Assembly: GCF_023278565.1 (NCBI RefSeq)
Contig: NC_064676.1
Coordinates: 3,844,001-3,908,000 of the forward strand
Reading direction: 5' to 3'
Length of the DNA stretch: 64,000 nt
Origin: Colletotrichum lupini
Lineage: Eukaryota > Ascomycota > Sordariomycetes > Glomerellales > Glomerellaceae
The notes beneath the pieces are model-generated. The model saw only the letters and a list, made by a program, of their open reading frames with translations. It ran no database searches and was not told the DNA's origin. The translations under genes and the position numbers were made by a program. Of this stretch, positions 11,590 through 21,301 are shown in pieces. Every line of letters begins with the position of its first letter. The stretch's first letter is position 1.

Positions 11590-12221
11590 GGTTAGGACGG
11601 ACCAACAAGAAATTGACGAAAATTTGTCACATCCCGTACCGAGAAATTCAAGCGAAATATCATCTTTAAGCCCACAGGAAAGGAAGGAGGGATACGAATA
11701 TAAACACAGGTGGAACATTTGTTGGTTTGGCGATAATACCTACCTACCCTATCTTAGAATGAAAATATGAAAATAGGAATACTCTGAATATACAACAGGA
11801 CCAGAGGTATATACCCCGCCTCAATCCCAATCCCGTCACCAGCAACAGCAGGCGTCTCTCTAGGTCGGGAGGTCAGGACAAACTGGCTGGGTGGTGGAAA
11901 TGGTTAAAGGTCGACAGTCAATTTATACGCCAAGCAGCCTACTCGACGACAGGCTTAGCGAGAGTTTCCGAGTTCGAATCCCAGCTTGAGCACCAAGAGA
12001 TGTAGCCACACCGGTGGTGAACTCTTTTTCTTTAATCAGTCTTTGAGAACACTTCATTTGATATGTGTAAAATAGTCGGACCAGAAAACCAACAGGAGGG
12101 GACATGAGCGTAACTGATTTTTGTACGTCACAAGATATGATACATCTACAGAAAATAACACATCCAACGGGTATCTTTTTCTCCTTCTCTATCTTTCTCA
12201 CCATCCTCTCTATCCTTTACT
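11590..12221. other. convergent 3' intergenic region with tRNA-like promoter boxes
   Basis: Lies between the ends of two convergent genes. It contains a TACCTACC motif at 11737-11744. It also has a segment (about 11889-11992) with an A-box-like TGGTTAAAGG and a B-box-like GAGTTCGAATCCC, followed by a T5 run near 12025. I could not fold it into a proper cloverleaf, so it is not called as a tRNA. Confidence 0.4.
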
Positions 12222-13617
12222 TCATACGTGAGCCCATCCATTATACACAAGCACCTGCCCCTCATTTATCAAACAATCAACCCCCTTCTCGCTCCTCATC
12301 TTTTGATCACCACCACCGCGAGCCTCCCACTCCTTCAACCTCTTCCTCACAACCCACTCCTTGACCCTCTCGCTCGTCAACACCCGCCTCACCCGTCCCT
12401 CCCAAACCCCAACCACAATCCTCCACACAGAAAGCCAACAACCCCTGCCACCACCCGGATTCACAGCCTCGTACGCAGCAGGCGAATACCCGACCCTCAC
12501 CCTCGGATTCACAAACACCCCCAACTGCTCCGACAACGGGTTGTCCACATGAACGAGACAACACTCGCTCGCCTCGAGATGCGCCTCCTCAGCCAACGAA
12601 TCGTCCACCCCGCGGAACGCAAGCCTCTCGATACCCCCAGCCGCGCCCCGCCGATTCGCCAAAAACGGCGCCGCCGGCATCGCCACGATCCCGTTCCAGC
12701 AGCTCCGCACGGGCACGGCGTCCGAGTAGGCCATCATGGCGGCGCGGCTCGCCTCGGAGCGGAAGTACGGCCACCGCTGCATCAGCGTCGCTTGGCCCGC
12801 CGAGTCGCGCAGCGCAAAGGTGTCGTAGTACGAGGGCGGGTGGGCGAAGTCGAGGGAGCAGGCTGCGGCGTAGATGCCGCCGTTGGTGTCGAGCAGCGCG
12901 AGGACGTCTTCGGTCTAGAGTTTTCCATGTTAGCTCCCCCGCTCTTGCCTTTGAGGCGATTCACATGCGCAGTGCTACCGCCCGCTGCCCATATTCAAAA
13001 AGGAAGAGAGACGCAAGTCTTACCGTAAACACAACATCGTTCAAAAAGAGCACCGTATCAAACATCTCCCCCTCCTCCCCCAACTTCCACAAATCCCGCA
13101 ACGTCAAATTCCTCAACCTCGCAAGAAACGGTATCCTCCTCGTCTCCCTCTTCCCCCTCGGCGTCGTAATCCACCCTTCCCTCTCCTCCCCCTCCGCAGG
13201 AACATCCTCGACCTCCTGCGCATGCGTCCTCTCGTCAAGCACCACATTCCTCCTGACCCCCCTCTTCTCCAACACCCCGTCCAGCTCCCTCAGCGCCGCC
13301 TTGGTATCGTCCCAGCTCCCGCTCTCGTACACCGACACATAGACATTCTCGCGCCCAAGCGCCTCGACGAGGTCTAGCACAGCCTTGTTCCAGTGTGTCC
13401 GGATCACGGAGGCGTCGTTGTAGTGCATTCCTGCAATGTAGATGCGCTCCGCGCGCCGCGGGCGGGAGGGGTCGTGGCGCGGGGCCGAGGTGACGCGGCG
13501 CTGGTAGCGGAGGGCGTCGAGGAGGACGTAGAGGGTCACGATGAGGGCGAGGTTGCGGAAGGGGCGGGAGCGGAGGAGGCGGCGGGCGCTCAGGCGGATG
13601 CCGTTGAGGAGGCCCAT
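12222..13617 (-). CDS. GT69 alpha-1,3-mannosyltransferase (CAP59/CMT1 family)
   Basis: Two exons, 13617-13024 and 12914-12222, joined over a 109-nt GT-AG intron in phase 0, give 428 residues. Residues 1-40 contain a short basic cytoplasmic stretch and one membrane anchor (NLALIVTLYVLLDAL), the type II layout of a Golgi glycosyltransferase. The catalytic part carries hallmarks of the CAP59/CMT1 family: IYIAGMHYND, NVYVSVYESGSWDDTK, then across the splice site FLNDVVFT and TEDVLALLDT, then AAACSLDF, VPVRSCWNGIVAMPA and SECCLVHVDN. In Cryptococcus the family transfers alpha-1,3-linked mannose and takes part in capsule formation; in moulds it is thought to modify glycoproteins or wall glycans. 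Continuity of the family motif across the junction supports the intron. It lies 930 bp downstream of PMT4 on the same strand. Confidence 0.88.
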
Positions 13618-14546
13618 GGCTTTTTCTTTCTTTCGGGGTGAGCTCGGCGGCGGCGTTGCGCTCGAGCTTAACCGTCGGTGGTCGTTGGTTCGGGTCGTGG
13701 TTCGAGCGGAGGGCGAATCGGCGTCGGAAGACGAGGCCGAAGGACGAGAGGATGTACACGATAAATTCAGTGAGCAAAGACCGAAAATGCGAGATGTATC
13801 GTGGACGCCATTGAACCAGCTTCAACGATATAAGAGAAAGAGAAAAAGGGAATCCTCCGGATGTAGGAAGCCGATCTCCCTCCTTCCTGCACTGGCCAAG
13901 ACGGGCGAGCGAGAGTCTTGTATTATCATCCGTAAGATAATACGTAAGGCAACACCTGGAGGCCGCGGGGACCTCTAGGTGCTCAGTAATACGAAGTAGC
14001 TTTTCCGCAGGGATCAGCTAAGGGTCCCGTCACTATGTACTGTCACTAATTACTGCAGTTGGTTTTGCCCGGTGTCATTGGGCCCCGGCAGGGCTGACAG
14101 GGTCCGTTTTGGAAGCCTGGAGAAGACGGGGAGCCACGCGATTGGTCGCTGCGACACAGCTCACCCCTGCAAAGGACGATGACCGACACGACCTCAAGCA
14201 TGAGGGAACATTGACCAAGGCATAGCATGACTTGAATGATGCTTTCCTCTGATTATGCATAGGAATGCCATCAATAGGTATCTGTACCTCGGGAACATCA
14301 CAGCTTCACATGAAGAAAGGTCCTCTGGAGTATATCTTTGGACTCAAGAAAACTACTAATACACTCGACGTCCCCAATCAACCCCATTTTAATCCTCTGC
14401 TGGACTCTATGGTCACTGTGTTCCCTTGACCTGTTCACTCTGGGTCGTTGGATGTGAGAGCCCGTCTGACTTCTGGGGCAACATCTTCTAAAAAGGTATC
14501 TGTATCATCAATCCCGCGTTGGGTCTTGATGTGAACGGCTTGCCAT
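13618..14546. other. intergenic region between GT69 gene and PMT4
   Basis: About 0.9 kb between two genes on the minus strand. It should hold the GT69 promoter and the PMT4 3' end. No convincing gene or RNA is seen. Confidence 0.5.
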
Positions 14547-17042
14547 CTATTTGGCAAAGTGCAGGTCGTATCCGAGCCACTTGCGACGGACAACCTCCTC
14601 AACCGTGAGGCCAGGGTATCCGTACGTCAAGGGCAGGAAGAAGTACCAGCCGGCGAGGGCAATGAGAAGGATGACGCCACAAGCGATCCAGGCGCCAGCG
14701 AGACTCTGACCAGCGAATCGCTCGCGGGCCGAAATGTGTCTCTTAGGTCCCTCGGCCTTCTTGTTGCCCTTGATGACTTCGTAGCCCTCCTCGGGAGCGG
14801 GCTCGGCGGTGAAGATGAACTCCAACAAAGCACCAGCAACCAAGCAGGAAGCCAAATGCGCCGGCAGATAGTGGTGAAGGAAGAGTTGACGGCCCATCAG
14901 ATAGAAGGGGAAGTAGTGAGTAGCCCAGGCAAGGAAGAAGAAGCCGGTCGAGTTGTACAGACGCGAACGGGTACCTGCTGATGATTAGCGACGGTGTCCT
15001 AGACAGAAAAGGATACGCACGGTACTTACGGTGGTCAAGAGCGTCAATGCCTCGTCTAAGTGACACCTGGTCCGCGCCGATGATACCGGCAAAGACTGCC
15101 AAAAGACTGCTGGCGAGCCACCAGCCGATGGGGTTACCAAGGAAGTAGATCTGCTGGCGGGTGTCGTTCTGAGTCCAGAAGCTGACACCGCGGAGCAGGA
15201 AGGGCCACTGGTAGGGGTGGCTGGCGTACGGGTGGCTGCTGGTCAACTGGTTGTTGTGCCAGAACATGGAGCGCTGAAGCTCGAACCACTTGCGGAAGAA
15301 GGGCAGGGTCTTAACCTCCTTCTCCGGCTTCTCCCGTCTCTTAGAGTCGAGGGGGATCGCGGGAAGGTCCTCAACAAACCAGATATTGGAGCTCGGCGCC
15401 AACTGCTTGTTGCCGTTGATTTCCTGCTGCTTGTGGCCCCATTCGGGCAGAGGGGTGGTGTGCGTCCACATGGCAACCTTGCTGGGGTTGTGGATGAACT
15501 TGAAGTGACTCGAGATACTCTTGAACTCCTGACCAGGCTTGCCGTTCTCGACGCGGATCTCAAAGAGGGTGTCGTTGAGACGGTCGCCGTACGCATCAGC
15601 CAAAGGCACCGTAGTGAACTCCTGGTTCGTAGGGTAGTAGGGCGAGGCGACGTCGTGGGACAGCAGCATGGTATCGGTACCCAAGTGCCTGAGGCGCACA
15701 ACATCGTTGTTCTTGACGGCCTTGCCTGTCTTCTGGTCGTCAACCAAGGGGATGATCTGCCAGTAGTTGTTGGTGTCGTTGTAAGGGTAGCCGGTAACCT
15801 GCTGGCCCTGACTGGAAACACGGCCGTCATCGTAGCGCAGAGGGTAGTGGTCGTCGTGGCTGTGCAGATAGGTCTTGGTCTCCTTGTGGCGGATGCTGAT
15901 GGTGTCGTAGTACTCCACGGTCAAGGAGTTGGCCAACATGACATTGTCGCTCAGCGTCTCCTGGAACTCAGGAGTCATGAAGTCGTCGCCAGGACCGGAT
16001 CGGGTCAGGACGGCGAAATGGACCTGGAACCAGAAGAGGTAGAAGAGGAAGGGCATGATGATCAGGCCAAAGGCGCGAGCAGCAAAGTGCTTGCCAAAGT
16101 CGGGAAGACTCAAGGCACCGCCGGGTCTCTTGATGTCCAACAGGCCCCAGAGATCGATAATCACAGCGGAGCCAATGGTGACGAAGGCGAAGAGTCCAAC
16201 GTACTTTGTCGAGATATCGGCAGACAGGGCGAATCCGGTGAGGATCAGCCACTTCCACCACTTGCGCGAGAAGGGCTCGTGGCGCAGCTTGTAGAACTTG
16301 ATATAGCACAACAAGCTGCAGGCCATGGCGAAGACGAGGGTAGCATCGAGAAGAATCAGACGCGTCTGTCCAATGTGAGCGTTGTCGAGCAAGACAAGAC
16401 CGGCGGCCAAAAGGCAGGCGGGCAAGCTGTAGCCAGACTCCCACATGATGAGGTAGGTGACGGAGACGGTCAATGCGCCGAGAATGGCGGGCAGAGCTCG
16501 GAAGGCGACATAGGGCACCTTGTTGGAGATGTAAGAGTCGCCAATATTCTCGAAGTGGAAGTGTCCGTCATAGCCAACGAGCCATCCCATAAAGGCAAAG
16601 AGGAGCTTTCCGAACGGAGGGTGGACATCGAAGAAGTAGGTTCTCTCGAGGTAGTAAGAGGCAAACTGTGGTAAAGGGAAGTTTTCGTTAGCTATCATGT
16701 GTTCTGGTGATTCTAATTCTGCATTGGGGTTTCCTCTCTTCTCTTTTCTTCTTTCCTCCATTGGGAGATGAGTATCCGACGTACCTTGCCAAAGTGAACT
16801 TCGTCAAAGACGACCTCATTGGGATGGCTAATGCCCCAGAAACGGGTGACGAAGGCGAGAATGGTGGTGATGAGAAGTCCGACGCCGTACTCGGGCTGGG
16901 AGACGGAGCGCTTGGTCTTCGCACCGGCCTTGTTCAACGACTCGACGACGGCGTCAGCTGCACCGGCAGCGGGCGTGGTAGGCCGCTTCGCATTGTTGCG
17001 CTGGCGAACGCTGCCCTGCGGGGTGGCAGTCGTCGACGCCAT
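14547..17042 (-). CDS. PMT4: Dolichyl-phosphate-mannose:protein O-mannosyltransferase, PMT4 class
   Basis: Three exons, 17042-16785, 16665-15030 and 14974-14547, with introns of 119 and 55 nt, encode 773 residues. The enzyme sits in the ER membrane and moves mannose from dolichyl phosphate to Ser/Thr of secreted proteins. After a disordered N-terminus, the first membrane span (about 52-68) is followed by the loop motif VVFDEVHFGK; Asp80-Glu81 matches the essential DE pair known in yeast Pmt1. FASYYLERTYFFDVHPPFGK directly follows the first splice site. A lumenal MIR region includes SGPGDDFMTPEFQETL and YPLRYDDGRVSSQGQQVTGY. The C-terminal half has multiple membrane spans (SFWTQNDTRQQIYFLGNP, FLHHYLPAHL). 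These strings follow the Pmt4 class rather than Pmt1 or Pmt2, and the length fits. The second intron is phase 1 and its removal restores RTRSRLYNSTGFFFLAWATH. Confidence 0.95.
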
Positions 17043-18685
17043 GATGGGGGGTGTGGACGTGGGGGATTCGATGAAGGAGCTGCTCGGCGATGGAAAAGGT
17101 TTGTCAGTCCAAGCCTTGAGGCTGAAAAGTTTTGGGTTCCAGATGTTTGCGAGCTGGAAATATTTGATCCCTCGGGGGGCAGGCAGGTTCACCACAGAAG
17201 AAGGACAGATAGCTCCAACTGGAGGGACCCTAGGGGATTGGATTGGATCCAATCGATGAGTGGTACGTATCGCACTAGGTACGGTACTTTGGAGCTGTAA
17301 GGGAGCGAGCTCAGGGGCTTGTAGCTAACTTACACGCTATGAGGAAAAGTGGAGCGCGTCAGCCCTCACGTCACGTTTGGTCAAAAGTTGAAGAGAAGGA
17401 AGGGAACGCAATATAAAAAGGTGACGCGTTAAGGAATGACTTGAAGAAGAAGAAGGCGAAAAAGTTGCCTAGGGAAGAGAAAAAGAAAGGGCCCGAATTG
17501 ACTTCTCACGATAACGGAGAAGAAGATTGAGAGACGGCAGAAAAAGGGACAAGGAAGATTAATTGTCTTCCCCGGGAACTTGAGCGGAAAAACTTGGGAG
17601 ACCCCCTGACGACGTGCAGACTGCAGACTGACACTGAACCTTCCCGAAGACCAGATGGCCCTATCCGTAGGTAGTATCCGTAGTCTCAGAGGCTAAAGTA
17701 CCTTAGGGGACGGAATAAATTTTGGGGCAGGGATTGATGTCTTTCTCCAGGGATCACAAAGAGGACTGGACACTTGGCCAAAGTGACAGAGCTATCAATA
17801 AAATCATCTAGGCATTCACGCACTCATTCTGGTTTCTTACTGGGCATTCAATTCATTCCATTGGATGGAGCTGCGCTAACAATTTCGGAGTAGTGTTCCA
17901 AGGGCGGCTTGGGGAGACTACGGAGTACAAGTGGACTCCTTAGAATCGGTAGAGAGCAAGGGCAGCTCCAGCCCACCTCACCTCATCTCACCTCTTCCCA
18001 CCTTCCGCCGCGATAAGATAAGTATCCCATGATGCTTCGTGGAGCCTCTGAATCTCCGACACAAAATCACTTTAAGAGATACATTGTACGCGTAGGCAGA
18101 ACAAGCTGCTCCCCAGGAACAAGTATCGTCTGGTATGACAGGAACTATTCAAAATCTTCGAAATCTTTCCCAGCCAGTGGCCAATGCCATAATTCCTGGC
18201 CCAGGTATCTGAATGTACAGATGCTAGATACCTAGTCGAAATACAACTTCGAGAATATGCCAGCGGCGGATACACCACAGATAGATATCCAATAACAAGA
18301 TCCCACAGGCATGGTATTCAACAAAGCTTACAGGCAATCATGCAATGTCATGTCGACTTGTCAATCCAGGGCGCTGGAAAGCCACAACCTGCAACTGGCC
18401 GCGCCGACGCACGCCGACGAACCCACCCCTCCATCCGCGCACCGGGCCCAGCGCCGAAGAACGGAGGGCGTGCCGCACCACACATGCCACCAACGGCACC
18501 CCGCCCGAAGCCCGCCCATCCAATCGTGAAGCTCCAACTTTATATGTAGACCCTCAATTCGCCGCAGTCCGCCCTACCTTTACCTGTGTACTCCGTAGTG
18601 CTACGTCTCTGCTTTGCTCCAATTGCCCAATTGCTCATAACCCCGCGATAGATAGTTCTCTCGTCCTTTTCCCCTTCCCTTCCCA
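17043..18685. other. divergent promoter region between PMT4 and RidA
   Basis: These 1.6 kb should contain both promoters. There are two exact TACGGAGTA-type nonamers (17919-17927 and, reversed, 18589-18597), the second about 90 bp before the RidA start codon. A CT-rich stretch just before 18686 looks like the RidA leader. No gene or RNA is seen in the rest. Confidence 0.5.
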
Positions 18686-19450
18686 ATGTCCTCACTCCTC
18701 AGATCCGTCACAAGACTTTCATCCCGCGCCGCCGTCCGCTCAACACCACGCATCATCACAAGATTCCATATTCAGCCCTTTAGCGTCAACACAGCAAAGA
18801 TGTCTGAGCAATCCATCGTCTTCACTAAGAACGCCCCGGCCGGTGAGTATTCTCTCAGTCTCATCCTATTCACCTCAAACTGGTGACTCCAAGTAACACT
18901 AGCTAACAAACCAACTCGAATAGCTCTTGGCCCCTACGTATGGAAACACCACACTCTCCCATCATGGGACTCTTTTGAAGAAAAAGTCTAATCTAACCAT
19001 CATCAACCCCCAACAGTCCCAGGCCATCAAGACCCCCACCGCCATCTACTGCTCCGGCCAGATCCCCCTCACCCCCGAGGGCACCTTCGTCGAGGGCTCC
19101 ATCGCCGACAAGACCAAGCAGTGCATCTCCAACCTCAAGGCCGTCCTCGTTGAGGCCGGCTCCTCCATTGAGAAGGTCGTCAAGGTCAACATCTTCCTCG
19201 CTGACATGGGCGACTTTGCCGTAAGTTCCCTCCACCACTCCTACCCTCCCCCATTTTTCCCTGCCCCTTAAAATTTTCTGTGCTGTTTCTCTTGGTTTAT
19301 CCATCTTGATCCGCCCCTAACAATCACGAACAGGAGATGAACGGCGAGTACGAGAAGTGGTTCACCCACAAGCCCGCCCGCAGCTGCGTCGCCGTCAAGA
19401 CTCTGCCCAAGAACGTTGACGTTGAGATTGAGTGCATTGCCCTTCCTTGA
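18686..19450 (+). CDS. MMF1: RidA/YER057c family imine deaminase, Mmf1-like, with mitochondrial presequence
   Basis: Four exons, 18686-18842, 18924-18937, 19017-19220 and 19334-19450, give 163 residues. Removal of the introns (81, 79 and 113 nt) restores the family core: [58 protein letters not shown] and VEIECIALP. Arg in PARSC and Glu in EIEC correspond to the conserved active-site pair. The family hydrolyses reactive 2-aminoacrylate and imine intermediates made by PLP enzymes. The first 38 residues are rich in Arg and Ser and lack acidic residues, as in a mitochondrial targeting peptide. A second Met at residue 39 begins exactly where the cytosolic homologues begin, so two products are possible. 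The second exon is only 14 nt long; it supplies the conserved LGPY and is needed to keep the frame. Confidence 0.93.
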
Positions 19451-20091
19451 ATGGCAAGATGTACCTTTCCGGGAGAAAGCTCGGCCCGTGAAGGAAGTGA
19501 GCAGTCTCTATAGATCATAATGAATACAAAAAACAAGTGAAACATCCATCTAGACGTGTTTAGCTCAAGTGACCGCCCAAGGTACCCAATGGAGTGTACA
19601 AGAGCACGAGACTTGTAGAATTGCCCATATGATTGCTTAAAGTATGGTTCTGTATGTAGGTTCTCCCTTGCAGTACCTATACGTGATCCGTGGACCGTGA
19701 TATCTTCACACGCTGGATGAACCTCCTACCGGAAAAGCAGCTTCGTAGCTACATAAACCACCCTGAACCTCAGCTGCAATACAGAACCTCTCAGGAGAGC
19801 TCATCCCAATCAAACCTCAACACCTGCCAGGATTAATAGCCTGCAATCCGCTTAACCCTCCTAGATCCTCCTCACGTCATCCCTCACAAAAAGCAAAAAG
19901 GAGAGCCTCGAATGCAAGTAATATGCAGAAAGGTAGCTTGATGTTCTACACGCCCTTCCGTCTATCGGTACAAAATACACGCCCACCTAGGACTTCCCCC
20001 TCCTCCACCAAGCCAAAGCTGTGAAAAGAGGGAAAAAAGGCCCCTCGTTCACTCTATTTCGGTCTCCCAGTACAGTCGTAGATTTCGTCGT
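19451..20091. other. convergent 3' intergenic region
   Basis: Lies between the 3' ends of the RidA gene and QCR9. It presumably holds both 3' UTRs. No further gene is seen. Confidence 0.5.
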
Positions 20092-20734
20092 CTATTCCTC
20101 GTCGTCATCGGCAGCCTCAACGTACTTGTGGCGGATGTCCTTCCATTGGCGCTACATGTTTCAATCTCTTGTCAGCGAACAGTCCCAGCCTACCATATAG
20201 TGACCCTGCACCTAAATTGTGCCCATTGAAGTACTTACGCCGCGGTTAAGGTAGTCCCAGTACTTGTTCATCGCGCCGTTGAAGCCCCTAGAGCGCAAAT
20301 GTCAGCCCACATGTAATTCCCTCTCAACTACCCCGATACCTCCGGACCCATCGGCCTCTTCTCTCCCCGAGGCATCGCCGAAGGCGCCAGCAAGACGGAT
20401 TATCGCAGGGGAGTGATCTCACATTTCGAAAGCGAAGCCCGTCGCAAAGACAAAGCCAAGCATGGAGAAGTTGTTCTTGAAGATAGCGCTGTACCACCAC
20501 TAGTTAGCACATACGTCCCTTCGTCTACTCATTCAGGTCCCAGATCCAATTCGCGCAAGCATTCAAGCTGAGTATATTCGGTCTCGGTCGTCGGTGAAAG
20601 CTGCAGGAAGCAGAGAGAGGGAAAGACTTGCGTGTAGAAGGGGCGAGCGGCGGCCTAGAGAGAAACAAAAAAAAGTGAGCGATTAGCCAATTGTGGTAGC
20701 GCGACAGGTGCCCGCAGGCCGTTGCACATACCAT
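20092..20734 (-). CDS. QCR9: Cytochrome bc1 complex subunit 9
   Basis: Five tiny exons, 20734-20732, 20654-20632, 20488-20423, 20287-20239 and 20151-20092, encode 66 residues, the length of yeast Qcr9. The product begins MAAARPFYTAIFKNNFSMLG, continues GFVFATGFAFEM then GFNGAMNKYWDYLNRGRQWK, and ends DIRHKYVEAADDDEE. This matches the family: one membrane span followed by the WDxxNRGRQWKDI region and an acidic tail. The protein is a small subunit of mitochondrial complex III in the inner membrane. Introns are 77, 143, 135 and 87 nt. The first exon is just the ATG. The second intron uses a GC donor (GCAAGT) with an AG acceptor; no GT donor nearby keeps the frame. The match over all junctions makes the model convincing despite the small exons. 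Confidence 0.9.
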
Positions 20735-21301
20735 TGTGAATTATCGTCTGTCAAGTTCGCACGTCTCGTGTAGTGACAAGTGGTGCTTCGTTGCGGTCGG
20801 CGAGGCGATGGATCGTTCGGGGGGAGAGTGGGTTGAATCGGATGGGGTTGGGAGTCTTGACGAAATTCGCGATGTTCCGGGAAGCACTTAGCTTTGCCGA
20901 AATACATGGGCTCTGATTGGCTCTGCGATCCACCTTCCCTTTAACCATCAAAGGCTGGATGACTAAGGATCGAATGTCGCAGCTGTCAACACCAGCCACA
21001 TTCGCCAAACGCCACAGGTCTCCTTCCACGCTGCGATTCACTTGCAAGTTGCGGCTTTGTTGTACATCTACCTTGAGCACTCATATGACGTTCCGGTGCG
21101 ACAAATTTGACGCTCATTTTGTTTGCCCCTTAACTGTTTTTATGGTACTGTTAAGTTGATACGACACAAATTTGAAGTAGGTCGTCCAAACACGTTTGGC
21201 AGTGATAAACGACCAGTCGCGGAAGCTCGATCAAAAGAGTTGTTGTTACTAATTACTACTATTACATGATTACGAGCCTGCTGTTGCTAAATTCTTGATT
21301 C
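20735..21301. other. intergenic region upstream of QCR9
   Basis: About 570 bp between QCR9 and the 3' end of the Ca2+-ATPase, both on the minus strand. Should contain the QCR9 promoter. No gene seen. Confidence 0.5.

Noticed and set aside
11889..11992. tRNA gene
   Set aside because: A and B boxes are present but only about three of five T-stem pairs form and no acceptor stem could be found. Kept only as a finding.
15217..16674. 485-codon plus-strand open frame
   Set aside because: Antisense to PMT4 exon 2; codon bias of the real gene keeps this frame open. No family resemblance.
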